Positions 12,801-23,239 of a stretch of DNA of 64,000 nucleotides are shown here, piece after piece. The stretch covers positions 124,001 through 188,000 of the forward strand of contig JALIZF010001494.1 of assembly GCA_029948255.1 (NCBI GenBank), given 5' to 3'. The notes beneath the pieces are model-generated. The model saw nothing but the letters and a program-made list of their open reading frames with translations, searched no databases and had not been told where the DNA came from. A program made the translations under genes and the position numbers. Each line of letters begins with the position of its first letter. The first letter of the stretch is position 1. Source of the stretch: Telmatactis stephensoni (Eukaryota > Cnidaria > Anthozoa > Actiniaria > Isophelliidae).

Positions 12801-13658
12801 GTTCTTGATAGAAGTTACTGTATGTTGGCTAGTAGGGGATGTTGGGCTGAGGAGCAGTTTGGATCCTTTTGATGGTACATCCCCTGATGTAACAGAGCCA
12901 GAGTCACCAGAGTCACGACTTCGACGATGCTTCTTCTTAGGACTTGGACTTTCAGACTATGATTAAGAATATTATTTAACATTTATTTAGTTACATTGTA
13001 CTTTCAGTACTAAATTCAACATACACTGTACTAACATGGTAAAATGTTGCTGTCTATAATTTCTACTTGGAAAATGAAAATTTCAGAATCTGTAATCAGA
13101 GTAATGTGTGCATGACCTGAAAAGGTTATGAATACATGTGTCTGTGAAGAATCTTTCATGACAATTATGTTGATGCTTTTACCACACTTGAAGATTACAA
13201 ACAACAGAGCAAAATTGCAGTTTAAGAGCTTACCTCAGCTCTTCTTTTATTAATGAGTCCCCAAAATAAAATCCCTTTTAAAAACTGACTAGCCAAACTT
13301 TAAAATTGACCAAAATGCAAAACTTGACTTTATGGCAAAATACATACTGTACAAGCTTGGAGAAATGTTGCTTTCTAGAATTTTTAGTCACAGAAGATAG
13401 ACCAGCCACATTCCAAGAGCACCATCTGTTCAAAATTCTAGTTACCTTGCATTTCCAAAAGATAGATCACTCTGAACAAAATCAACAATCACTTTTAATT
13501 TCAATGTGTACACTATGTACCTTATTAGAGATATCCAGTGGATGTTTCCAACTTGACATGCCAGTTGAAGTATTGAAGTAATAATTTCGGCCTACTCTTG
13601 ATTTGGATGTGCGAAGCACCCATCCCTTAGGGAGGGGTGGATCTGGTTTGGTCTCCAT
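897..13658 (-). CDS. SWT1: SWT1-like RNA endonuclease (WW + PIN), 3' end off window
   Basis: Exons, 5' to 3' on the minus strand: 13658-13521, 12956-11772, 11375-11334, 10437-10393, 10223-10139, 9185-9124, 8514-8467, 7848-7744, 7646-7565, 7046-6958, 6596-6518, 6348-6296, 6186-6092, 5385-5323, 4854-4766, 1718-1637, 1092-897. All junctions are GT-AG and keep phase, giving 846 codons so far. Residues 11-41 form a WW domain (KGWVLR..YYFN..SSWKHP). A long basic, Ser/Pro-rich stretch follows. The PIN domain starts near residue 471 with ILDTNVLL, then VPWIVMQELD, NDDRILHCCL and FSNDQNLCNK, which supply the expected acidic residues. The C-terminal part (KPPWTLMDLLQ, HWIAVFGD) matches the SWT1 C-terminal domain. 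Known role of the family: a nuclear PIN endonuclease in mRNP quality control near the nuclear pore. The start is the ATG at 13658, just before the WW domain. The last exon or exons lie left of base 1. Confidence 0.88.
1246..1437 (+). other. coding-like fragment in SWT1 intron, plus strand
   Basis: An open plus-strand stretch with protein-like composition (for example FFHRKPKRLVPSNENYAG) lies in the last visible SWT1 intron, antisense to the gene. It contains a pyrimidine tract ending CACAG at about 1325, like a splice acceptor. No family was recognised. It may be a gene fragment carried by a transposon, or chance. Confidence 0.18.
2765..3841. mobile_element. MULE-like non-autonomous transposon with gene fragment
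   Basis: About 115-bp inverted repeats (GGGTGTTACTAAAACGAG and its complement at 3841) enclose 1077 bp. Perfect 10-bp direct repeats CCTTAATAGT flank it at 2755-2764 and 3842-3851. Long terminal inverted repeats plus a 9-10 bp target duplication fit the Mutator-like superfamily. The inner ends carry short subrepeats of GAGTAACG. The middle holds a unique segment with a start codon and an intron-like unit (3070-3249). Confidence 0.75.
3070..3249 (+). pseudogene. captured two-exon gene start, 32 residues
   Basis: An ATG in the context AAAATGGCGGAAG (3070-3079) is followed by a donor GTTAGT and, 81 bp later, a pyrimidine-rich acceptor TTTTCTTAG. Joining 3079 to 3161 gives a 32-residue frame that ends TAA at 3247-3249. 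The product contains SIIISSDSSDQEDDE, a hydrophobic core followed by acidic and serine residues, like a SUMO-interacting motif. Its place inside a transposon suggests a captured promoter and first exons of a host gene, in the manner of a Pack-MULE. The parent gene was not identified and expression is unknown. Confidence 0.4.
5529..5599. repeat. (ATC)n microsatellite
   Basis: Interrupted ATC/CAC triplet run in an SWT1 intron. Confidence 0.85.
5609..5756. mobile_element. 148-bp foldback element, family Y
   Basis: The arms AGAGTAGATTTCGTGTGA and TCACGCTCATACAAAATCTG are diverged inverted complements. The interior GTGTCAGTGCCGTGAT matches the copy at 37140-37286, which is 147 bp long. Confidence 0.7.
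5803..6067. mobile_element. MITE with ~30-bp central hairpin, family M
   Basis: The inverted ends (ACAAACAATGACCC / GGGTCAGTGTTTGT) enclose a subterminal motif TAGAAGCTGAGACCAAAATG on both arms. At 5913-5978 there is a near-perfect ~30-bp stem (ACATAATCATGTTTGGAATA). The motif AGAAGCTGAGACC recurs in the element at 44283-44572. Confidence 0.7.
8209..8374. repeat. purine/pyrimidine foldback, family F
   Basis: A polypurine arm (GGGGAGGGGAAGGGAAGG) is followed by its polypyrimidine complement. The ends are TAGCCTGCATAGTG and CACTACACAGGCTA. At least six other loci in the window have the same plan. An open frame crosses it only because the tract lacks stops. Confidence 0.65.
9640..10122. mobile_element. 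foldback family H, interrupted copy
   Basis: CTCATTAATAATTCATTAGA at 9649 and CTTTATATCGGATAAA match the copy at 39890-40183. Its terminal hairpin (AACTCGAGAGCGTGTTATAT with complement) is at 10061-10122. The two halves are separated by a different inverted-repeat element at 9835-10061. Confidence 0.6.
9835..10061. mobile_element. nested MITE with 90-bp inverted repeats
   Basis: The arms TACAGCGAAAATAGTTGCAT and the complement ending TTTTGGCTGTA share GCGACCAGCAAATTACAAAT. It inserts inside the family H copy, next to the SWT1 exon at 10139-10223. Confidence 0.7.
10868..11130. mobile_element. 263-bp MITE with ~85-bp inverted repeats
   Basis: ACAGCCAATCTCATTAACAT at the left pairs with ATGAGATTGGCTGT at 11130. 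Inner shared blocks are ATTCCAAATATCA and TCTCATTAAATATT. It lies in an SWT1 intron. Confidence 0.7.
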
Positions 13659-13887
13659 GGAAACTTCAAGCGTATACTCTCACCTGGTTATAAAGAAGGC
13701 ATGAAAAATTAAAAAAAATCCATTCACATTACATAATATTATTATGTGGCTAGATAATTTCCTGAATTCTGATTGGCTAACGCATGGTCTGTATTTTGCC
13801 ATATCAGGACCACTGTCCCTGATGAAAAGAAAAGTTTGTGTTTGGCAATTGTTTTGGCGGGACTTCTCAAAGCCATATAAAAAATAA

Positions 13888-14027
13888 GTTATTAACCTTG
13901 TTTGCTCGGTCTGTATGGGAAAATATCAGACCTCGGTCTTTTAGTACAGACCTTGCTGTGCTCAGTCCGTACTGTCAAGACCTCGGTCTGATATTTTCCC
14001 ATACAGACCTTGTGCTTGGTTAATAAC
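13888..14027. mobile_element. hairpin repeat with CTCGGTCTG arms
   Basis: GGTCTGTATGGGAAAATATC is followed by its inverted copy GATATTTTCCCATACAGACC, bounded by GTTATTAACC and GGTTAATAAC. It sits 230 bp upstream of the SWT1 start codon, in the likely promoter region. Confidence 0.65.
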
Positions 14028-14565
14028 CCTTTAGTGTATAGCAAAGAGAAATAATTGTTTCGAGATTAACAATGAAAAGCTCCCTTTCATGTAGCCATCA
14101 GGGTTTAATGCACCCTTAATGCTCTCCCGTGACAGCAGAGGTCTGAAGGTCTTGTGAGCGACCCAATGGATTATTTCAAATTAATATAGCAAGAAGTCAA
14201 AGTAGCTGTCGGTGTAAATTAAATAAATATCACGAATTTAAAAACTTATGTGGACTTCACTGTCAACTAAAAAGCCTACTGACAATGCATGCAAAAATCA
14301 AGTTTTTTAAAAGACGTCACATAACAGTTGCTTCATGAGAATATTGAAAGAGCAACTTCATTTACTGACATTTTGATTATTGATCAATAATTATTGTTAT
14401 ATCAAATTCTTGACCACTGAAATAAACTCCTCAAAAAACAAGCTTTTCAAACAAACATTTTGAGTTCCTGGTTTGAATTTATAGTCTTTGTTAACATCTC
14501 TATGTGGAAAAGTACTTTAAATCAAAAGAAATAATACAAAATCACAAAGAAAGTATATGGAGGTA

Positions 14566-14825
14566 TACCGTATTTACTCGAGTAAGTGCCTCCCCCAAAT
14601 AAGCACCCCCTTTGGACAAAACAAATTAATAAGAGTCTCCCCCGAATAAGCGCCTCGCACCTCGTTATAGTATACTAATACCAGTACTGTTGTAGTAGTA
14701 TAATAACATTGATATTATCGATATTAAAAGGAAAGCATACTTCGACAGTTGTGTACGCGTTTCCTCCCGCTGAATAAGCGCCTCCCTCAAATAAGCGCCC
14801 CGTGTTTATTCGAGTAAATACGGTA
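14566..14825. mobile_element. 260-bp MITE, TACCGTATTTACTCGA ends
   Basis: Ends TACCGTATTTACTCGAGTAA and TTCGAGTAAATACGGTA are inverted complements. Inner tracts repeat AATAAGCGCC and CTCCCCC. It is compatible with a TA-targeting MITE. Confidence 0.7.
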
Positions 14826-17235
14826 CTAGTATGAATGGCATTTTAATTGATGCCCCTTGGAAATCCAGGGGCATACTGCTGATGATTGGTCTAGCTAAAC
14901 AATGCTTAGTCCACACACTCGGCCATCATGGGAAAGAGTTTTTTCAGCCATCATGGGGGAGAGTTTGTGAGCACACAAAACTCAGGATGGGTGGGCAACT
15001 GAGCCTACCCCTTTTCAGGGAAATTAAAGAATTATCTATTTATAGCCTCTATACAGCTGTTCCCCCCCCCCTCCCCCACGGGGTCATTTCTGAAAGAGTT
15101 AGGAAAGAACAGGGAGAAAATGACATTACAGCATAATACTAGCATAACAATAACTACCATGACAATAACAACCGAAGTATTAGTTGACATCAGAACAGCT
15201 TTTATTTTTATATTCACTGTTTTTTGTGACATGTTTTGTAATGCCTGTGTAAAATATTTCTAAAATGTCGTCCTACCAATTTAGCCACCAAAAAACTACT
15301 GCCACGAACGGTCATGCTTTCTGTTTACCCCTAGTCGGGTTACTGAACGTTAAAGTTAAATGTCATCACTGGCCCCCGTACCTATCAAGATAATCCAATT
15401 ATACAAGCAGACGAGAGGACAATAGAAAGGGCAGTGTTGCTCACCCCTCTCACTTAGAGTGATCTTAAGTCGAATTTGATTAACTTATTAACTATAATCA
15501 CTAACTAACATTTGGCAGAATGGGGGCTGGAGCCCAATTCAAAAGGAATAGAGATATTGAAACTGTTGGAACGTTCGTTGACCTAAGATAATGCTTTATA
15601 ACAGCTATAACAGAGGCCAGAAAGGTCAAAAGCAGAGGAAATAATGTGATTTCAGAGCTTCAAAGGACTGATAGCAGATAAGTACAATTTGTAACTCGGT
15701 TTATTAACACATAAACACAACGACTTTGTCCTAGTGCCCTTGCTGTGTACTTACTGAATATTCTCACGACTATTTAAACACAAATTGCTCTAGATTCCTC
15801 TTTCAGCGACATGCCTACAAAGCCGTCGGGTTTCACACACGGCTTTTGATAGACGTAATTAAGAACAAAATAGAAGCCTTTGACATCCAGGAGTGAAATT
15901 GCCATGTCCAGGATGTTTTCCGTGATATATTTTTGATGCAAATAGAGAATTAAGCAGTAAAATGGTGGTTGTTTTAGTTGTGGTTCGTTGAAATTCAATA
16001 AGCAAAACAATAACAACCAATCAGATCTGTTCTCAAATCTTGAGAATGTCACGTGACTTGGAACACGATTATGAATGCCATTACTTAGATGTTCCCTCCC
16101 TGTTTTTCCCCATAGGATGAGAGGGGTGGGAAACGGCTGTACACAGGCTATTTATTTAGATCATTTATGTGATTTTTATAATAGTATAGATCCCTTAACA
16201 GATGATATCAAACGAAACAAAAAAAACAAACAAAAACAGAAATAGAGGTCAACAAGTCCTGTCCTACTCAAAATCATGAGGACACATGAAAGAAAAGCAA
16301 TTTAGAGTTCAACAATTTAGGAGTTTGAAGTGGTACATGCAATTATGTTTTATAGCACAACATAGAGATGTGTTTCCCTCAGAGATAAAGGTTTCATAAC
16401 CACAGCTTGCTTAATTGACTTATAATTTCCCGTCAAAGGACAGCTTAGTAAATTGATGTCTCAAGTGACAAGCCAGGTGAAATGCCTCGGCATTTTGGAA
16501 TCAGAATTCCAGAGATGCAACAAAGAGAAACCCCAATCGCCTCATTCACGACCCTTAAAGTGTATTTCGAAGTTTACAAACCGCAATGAAATATTATCAA
16601 ACAAAATAGAAAAGACTTATGCAGCATTCGAAAAGTACAACCCACACCGGCTCTGATCTTATGCAGATAATGTTTGACGTGTACCCACAACCGCGCTTTA
16701 TCGCCTTTGGTGTGTTCACGAAAATAGCATTTTAGGCTAAAAGCGGATTTGATTGCTGTATATCAAAGTAAGTCCTCCAAAACTAATCACTCAGTAACAA
16801 TCATACAAGCAAAAGCCACTATTTTGAGCTGTTGTGGGCAAGGTTTACGATGTCAACAATGCAGAGCAAGAGTAATCCAAATTTGGGTTTGTCCAAAACA
16901 TACTCAAAAATATCGGCCTGTTCAGTATCTGAATGATCCCCAAAAAGTCTACGACTGTGACTTAAAGATGTTGCAACTTTCTAGAGTGTTTATGTTAGGT
17001 TTTCAAGGTCTGAAATATACATTTTATACCTATCTTTCATCCATCTTTCTCATCGACTCTTCAGTCCACCAACATGTCAGCTTGCTCTGCTTGCCATGTG
17101 AGTTTGTTCTCCATGTGGACGACGTGCAACCAGGCCTGCATCAAATCAGCCAATCAGCATAACGCGCGCGGATCACTGGGGGTGACATGCGGAGCCCTGG
17201 GAAATGTTTGTTTTTGTTTTTTACATTAATTGTTA
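14826..17235. other. intergenic, no gene recognised
   Basis: Short open frames here have no recognisable family, splice context or protein-like conservation. Only simple tracts (for example a C-run near 15062) are evident. The sequence from about 17160 is the left flank of the Penelope chain. Confidence 0.5.
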
Positions 17236-18370
17236 TTTTAAATAAAAACACAACTTTTTTGAGTTTTAAACAAGACATGTTTCGGCTTTCATAAAGCCAT
17301 CTTCAGTTGTTGAAGTGATTACAAGTTTGACTAAATGTATCTACTATTAATAGAATCTAGTTACATATAAAATTACAACGGTCATTACATAGTTTGAATA
17401 CTTAAAATATGACATATAAACAAACTAAAAACGAAAGGTATATAAACAAATTACATATTGATGGTGGTATTAAAATGCTTAACCTGAGTGTTTAACTCAG
17501 GTTTAGAAGCCATAATATGAAGAGCTTCTTTTATTTTAAGTTGATAAGGACTATTTGCTGTATCAATTATTTTAAAACTATCTGATGATGCAGCATTTTT
17601 ACAATCTATGTTAGAAGACAAATGTTTGAAAATATGAGATTGTTTGTCGGAAAAAAGGTGTTCATTAATTCGTGTGGAAAGATGGCGAACTGTTTCACCT
17701 ATATATCGAGCGTTACAGCTCGAACAAGAGAATTCATAGACCACACAAGATTTAAGAACATCAGGGATGGGATCTTTAACAGAAAATAAACGATTTATTT
17801 TAAATGAGTGAAAGACTAATTTGATATCTAGTTTATCACAAAAACGTTTGGAAAGCTGCCTAACTTTCTTTTGGGCAAAAGATGAATATTTCCCAATGAA
17901 AGGAAGTTTGAAATATCTGGTTTCTGAGTTATTAGTAGATTGTGGTTTTTGATTAAGATTGGCATTAGAGTTTTGAGTTGTTTTGTCAAGATAACTTTGA
18001 GTTACCTTGTCAATAAGATAAGAAGGAAAGGTATTACGTTTAAGGATGGTTTTGATATCAGTAACGTCTTTTTCAAAACCATCTTTACTGTTGTTAATTT
18101 TAAAAGCTCTGTCTATTAATGTGCGTATTAGTCCTACTTTATATGAAAGTGAGGTGAAGCTATTAAAATTAGTAAGCAGACCAGTATACGTTTTCTTACG
18201 ATGTATAGAAGTTATGCAAGAGTTGTCCATTAGTTTGTTAATTTTGACATCGAGAAAAGAAAGGCAGTTGTTAATTTCTTTTTCTAACGTAAACTTTATA
18301 TTAGGATGCTGTAAATTAAGATAGTTAAAAAACTTGATTGCTTTGTCTTCATTATCAAAAATGCAAAAAA
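17236..18370 (-). mobile_element. Penelope-like element copy A, 5'-truncated
   Basis: Carries a 259-codon frame (18230-17451) with the C-terminal part of the Penelope protein, including the GIY-YIG-type block VVYEFSC..C.ARYIGET..HLSTRINEH. The reverse-transcriptase YVDD motif is lost by truncation. The 3' end holds a hammerhead-like motif. It joins copy B head to head at AAAAAA/TTTTTT (18370/18371). Confidence 0.85.
17269..17311 (-). ncRNA. hammerhead-ribozyme-like motif, PLE-A 3' end
   Basis: Read on the minus strand: AACAA (stem I), CUGAAGA box, stem II GGCUUU/AAAGCC with loop AUG, GAA box, ACAUGU (short palindromic stem III), C at the predicted cleavage site, then UUGUU, which closes stem I. 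One extra U lies between the CUGAAGA box and stem II. Hammerheads are known in Penelope-like elements. Confidence 0.6.
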
Positions 18371-19719
18371 TTTTTTGACCTCAAAAAATTGTTTTCCTTT
18401 GCTACATGTCAAACTCATTTCTTATTCAATGGCATGGTATATGACCAAATAGATGGGGTAGCAATGGGATCCCCCCTAGCACCAGTCTTAGCTAATCTTT
18501 TTATGGGTTTTTATGAATCTAAATGGATTGAAAATTATCAACTATCAAATTCAGTTTTATTTTATCGTAGATATGTAGACGACATTTTTTGCATTTTTGA
18601 TAATGAAGACAAAGCAATCAAGTTTTTTAACTATCTTAATTTACAGCATCCTAATATAAAGTTTACGTTAGAAAAAGAAATTAACAACTGCCTTTCTTTT
18701 CTCGATGTCAAAATTAACAAACTAATGGACAACTCTTGCATAACTTCTATACATCGTAAGAAAACGTATACTGGTCTGCTTACTAATTTTAATAGCTTCA
18801 CCTCACTTTCATATAAAGTAGGACTAATACGCACATTAATAGACAGAGCTTTTAAAATTAACAACAGTAAAGATGGTTTTGAAAAAGACGTTACTGATAT
18901 CAAAACCATCCTTAAACGTAATACCTTTCCTTCTTATCTTATTGACAAGGTAACTCAAAGTTATCTTGACAAAACAACTCAAAACTCTAATGCCAATCTT
19001 AATCAAAAACCACAATCTACTAATAACTCAGAAACCAGATATTTCAAACTTCCTTTCATTGGGAAATATTCATCTTTTGCCCAAAAGAAAGTTAGGCAGC
19101 TTTCCAAACGTTTTTGTGATAAACTAGATATCAAATTAGTCTTTCACTCATTTAAAATAAATCGTTTATTTTCTGTTAAAGATCCCATCCCTGATGTTCT
19201 TAAATCTTGTGTGGTCTATGAATTCTCTTGTTCGAGCTGTAACGCTCGATATATAGGTGAAACAGTTCGCCATCTTTCCACACGAATTAATGAACACCTT
19301 TTTTCCGACAAACAATCTCATATTTTCAAACATTTGTCTTCTAACATAGATTGTAAAAATGCTGCATCATCAGATAGTTTTAAAATAATTGATACAGCAA
19401 ATAGTCCTTATCAACTTAAAATAAAAGAAGCTCTTCATATTATGGCTTCTAAACCTGAGTTAAACACTCAGGTTAAGCATTTTAATACCACCATCAATAT
19501 GTAATTTGTTTATATACCTTTCGTTTTTAGTTTGTTTATATGTCATATTTTAAGTATTCAAACTATGTAATGACCGTTGTAATTTTATATGTAACTAGAT
19601 TCTATTAATAGTAGATACATTTAGTCAAACTTGTAATCACTTCAACAACTGAAGATGGCTTTATGAAAGCCGAAACATGTCTTGTTTAAAACTCAAAAAA
19701 GTTGTGTTTTTATTTAAAA
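18371..19719 (+). mobile_element. Penelope-like element copy B, 5'-truncated (RT + GIY-YIG)
   Basis: The frame to 19504 holds reverse-transcriptase motifs DGVAMGSPLAPVLANLF and FYRRYVDDIF, then FLDVKI, then the GIY-YIG-type block with CxxC and YIGET. This RT plus C-terminal GIY-YIG order defines Penelope-like elements. The N-terminal half of the RT is absent, so the copy cannot encode a full enzyme. Copy B ends in a 3' region with a hammerhead-like motif and TTTTTATTTAAAA, directly abutting element X1. Confidence 0.9.
19644..19686 (+). ncRNA. hammerhead-ribozyme-like motif, PLE-B 3' end
   Basis: Stem I AACAA (19644-19648) pairs with TTGTT (19682-19686). CTGAAGA is at 19649-19655. Stem II is GGCTTT/AAAGCC at 19657-19671, GAA is at 19672-19674, and predicted cleavage follows C19681. 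U19656 is an extra base beside stem II compared with the minimal core. Confidence 0.62.
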
Positions 19720-20722
19720 CTAGACGCACACGTGCGTTCACTCGTGCCTATGCCTGGAGCCCTTTTTAAGAGAGGCTCCAATGACCGGCTCCGTTCGTAC
19801 TCTTCCCCTAGCCGTTTCACGCATTCTTCACCATTCCGGGAAATAGCTAACCGTAACAAATGACCTTTTTTGAATCGGCTAACTTAAACTAAAAAATATC
19901 TTGATTAGTTAGTTTGTCTGTCAACAGCTATTAGTGCCTTTGTCTTTCTATTATCATGCATAGGTATTAGATATCTCCAACATGCAAAAATATACCAGTT
20001 TTATATTCAACTTCTTATTTCACTATATATCTCAATTGTTTGCTGTAAAGACTTCTACAACGGCATATTTGACACAATAACAAATCGTGTATTTTTTCGT
20101 TCGTGTTTCGGATGTTATATATATGAATAAAATGCGTTACGTGACCAAACGCGAAATACAAGGTCAATGGAATCTAGTTTCATGCCATTCTGATATTAAA
20201 TTAAAATTCACTACAAAAACCTCTCAAGATCTCTTGAATGCTTGAATGAGGAATATAATTGACTTGCTTCTATGTATGTTCGTTTAGCAACATGTAGGAT
20301 GAGAAATTCGTAGTTTTCCAGCTCATAGGAAATAGTCGTTATCGCGAGGGCCTCGGCTTTCAAGTACTCCATTTAGAGTTCGATATTTGGTCAAAGTATT
20401 GGAGATGAAGCTCAAAATAATAGCCCATCCTGAAGCTCTTATAAGTATATAGGTATTTCTCGAGTTAAAAGCTCCAAATTACATTGTTCTACTGCAGGAA
20501 AAGCCCGTCTCTGAAAGCTATTTTCTTTGTAGTCGGCCATCTTGCATTCCTAAAGTTCCTGGCTTGCGTTCGCTGTCGCTCAAAGGTGATGAATGAAGGG
20601 CATTGTTTTTACGTTCTTAACCAATCAGAAGTCCCTCAGGACGAACAGAGGGAAAAAAAAAAAAAAAAAAAACATTTGCAGTTTATAACTCGTTCCCGGC
20701 CTAAAGGCCTGGGCACGAGTAA
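19720..20722 (-). mobile_element. Helentron-like non-autonomous element X1
   Basis: Read on the minus strand it starts TTACTCGTGCCCAGGCC and ends GGCACGAGT, a 6-bp hairpin ACGCAC/GTGCGT, then CTAG. A short inverted repeat (ACTCGTGCC/GGCACGAGT) that is terminal on one side and subterminal before a 3' hairpin on the other resembles Helitron2/Helentron-type ends. No Rep/helicase is encoded. Frames of about 91-114 codons inside cross an A-run and look non-coding. Confidence 0.55.
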
Positions 20723-20887
20723 TTATCACATCCTTTGTGCTATTAAGACTAATTGTTCTTTATTTTTACTCCTTTTTTTGCAAGTAAATCCCAGTCATTA
20801 CGAGCCCGATATACTAATGGTATACTAAAGGCCCAGTGTAAGATTAATTATTACAGGAGCCCGTTGTTATTTATTTTTACTCCTTTT
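20723..20887. repeat. 165-bp spacer s between X1 and X2
   Basis: Contains a block (GTAAATCCCAGTCATTACGA and onward) homologous to the flank to the right of X4 (26527-26612). It reappears inverted at 25378-25542. Confidence 0.75.
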
Positions 20888-21890
20888 TTACTCGTGCCCA
20901 GGCCTTTAGGCCGGGAACGAGTTATAAACTGCAAATGTTTTTTTTTTTTTTTTTTTTCCCTCTGTTCGTCCTGAGGGACTTCTGATTGGTTAAGAACGTA
21001 AAAACAATGCCCTTCATTCATCACCTTTGAGCGACAGCGAACGCAAGCCAGGAACTTTAGGAATGCAAGATGGCCGACTACAAAGAAAATAGCTTTCAGA
21101 GACGGGCTTTTCCTGCAGTAGAACAATGTAATTTGGAGCTTTTAACTCGAGAAATACCTATATACTTATAAGAGCTTCAGGATGGGCTGTTATTTTGAGC
21201 TTCATCTCCAATACTTTGACCAAATATCGAACTCTAAATGGAGTACTTGAAAGCCGAGGCCCTCGCGATAACGACTATTTCCTATGAGCTGGAAAACTAC
21301 GAATTTCTCATCCTACATGTTGCTAAACGAACATACATAGAAGCAAGTCAATTATATTCCTCATTCAAGCATTCAAGAGATCTTGAGAGGTTTTTGTAGT
21401 GAATTTTAATTTAATATCAGAATGGCATGAAACTAGATTCCATTGACCTTGTATTTCGCGTTTGGTCACGTAACGCATTTTATTCATATATATAACATCC
21501 GAAACACGAACGAAAAAATACACGATTTGTTATTGTGTCAAATATGCCGTTGTAGAAGTCTTTACAGCAAACAATTGAGATATATAGTGAAATAAGAAGT
21601 TGAATATAAAACTGGTATATTTTTGCATGTTGGAGATATCTAATACCTATGCATGATAATAGAAAGACAAAGGCACTAATAGCTGTTGACAGACAAACTA
21701 ACTAATCAAGATATTTTTTAGTTTAAGTTAGCCGATTCAAAAAAGGTCATTTGTTACGGTTAGCTATTTCCCGGAATGGTGAAGAATGCGTGAAACGGCT
21801 AGGGGAAGAGTACGAACGGAGCCGGTCATTGGAGCCTCTCTTAAAAAGGGCTCCAGGCATAGGCACGAGTGAACGCACGTGTGCGTCTAG
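20888..21890 (+). mobile_element. Helentron-like element X2 (inverted copy of X1)
   Basis: Same 1003-bp length as X1, in the other orientation. It carries C where X1 has T at the mirror of 20421. Its CTAG end abuts PLE-C. Confidence 0.55.
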
Positions 21891-23239
21891 TTTTAAATAA
21901 AAACACAACTTTTTTGAGTTTTAAACAAGACATGTTTCGGCTTTCATAAAGCCATCTTCAGTTGTTGAAGTGATTACAAGTTTGACTAAATGTATCTACT
22001 ATTAATAGAATCTAGTTACATATAAAATTACAACGGTCATTACATAGTTTGAATACTTAAAATATGACATATAAACAAACTAAAAACGAAAGGTATATAA
22101 ACAAATTACATATTGATGGTGGTATTAAAATGCTTAACCTGAGTGTTTAACTCAGGTTTAGAAGCCATAATATGAAGAGCTTCTTTTATTTTAAGTTGAT
22201 AAGGACTATTTGCTGTATCAATTATTTTAAAACTATCTGATGATGCAGCATTTTTACAATCTATGTTAGAAGACAAATGTTTGAAAATATGAGATTGTTT
22301 GTCGGAAAAAAGGTGTTCATTAATTCGTGTGGAAAGATGGCGAACTGTTTCACCTATATATCGAGCGTTACAGCTCGAACAAGAGAATTCATAGACCACA
22401 CAAGATTTAAGAACATCAGGGATGGGATCTTTAACAGAAAATAAACGATTTATTTTAAATGAGTGAAAGACTAATTTGATATCTAGTTTATCACAAAAAC
22501 GTTTGGAAAGCTGCCTAACTTTCTTTTGGGCAAAAGATGAATATTTCCCAATGAAAGGAAGTTTGAAATATCTGGTTTCTGAGTTATTAGTAGATTGTGG
22601 TTTTTGATTAAGATTGGCATTAGAGTTTTGAGTTGTTTTGTCAAGATAACTTTGAGTTACCTTGTCAATAAGATAAGAAGGAAAGGTATTACGTTTAAGG
22701 ATGGTTTTGATATCAGTAACGTCTTTTTCAAAACCATCTTTACTGTTGTTAATTTTAAAAGCTCTGTCTATTAATGTGCGTATTAGTCCTACTTTATATG
22801 AAAGTGAGGTGAAGCTATTAAAATTAGTAAGCAGACCAGTATACGTTTTCTTACGATGTATAGAAGTTATGCAAGAGTTGTCCATTAGTTTGTTAATTTT
22901 GACATCGAGAAAAGAAAGGCAGTTGTTAATTTCTTTTTCTAACGTAAACTTTATATTAGGATGCTGTAAATTAAGATAGTTAAAAAACTTGATTGCTTTG
23001 TCTTCATTATCAAAAATGCAAAAAATGTCGTCTACATATCTACGATAAAATAAAACTGAATTTGATAGTTGATAATTTTCAATCCATTTAGATTCATAAA
23101 AACCCATAAAAAGATTAGCTAAGACTGGTGCTAGGGGGGATCCCATTGCTACCCCATCTATTTGGTCATATACCATGCCATTGAATAAGAAATGAGTTTG
23201 ACATGTAGCAAAGGAAAACAATTTTTTGAGGTCAAAAAA
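21891..23239 (-). mobile_element. Penelope-like element copy C, 5'-truncated (RT + GIY-YIG)
   Basis: Inverted copy of B with the same 1349-bp length and, as far as compared, the same protein. It encodes the YVDD and GIY-YIG blocks and stops at 22106. It joins copy D head to head at 23239/23240 with the same AAAAAA/TTTTTT junction as A/B, in reverse. Confidence 0.88.
21924..21966 (-). ncRNA. hammerhead-ribozyme-like motif, PLE-C 3' end
   Basis: Same 43-nt structure as in copies A, B and D, on the minus strand, with all stem pairs intact. Confidence 0.6.

Noticed and set aside
18338..18370. N-terminal 11 codons of the 388-codon frame in PLE-B
   Set aside because: They read backwards through copy A across the head-to-head junction and are not part of the Penelope protein.
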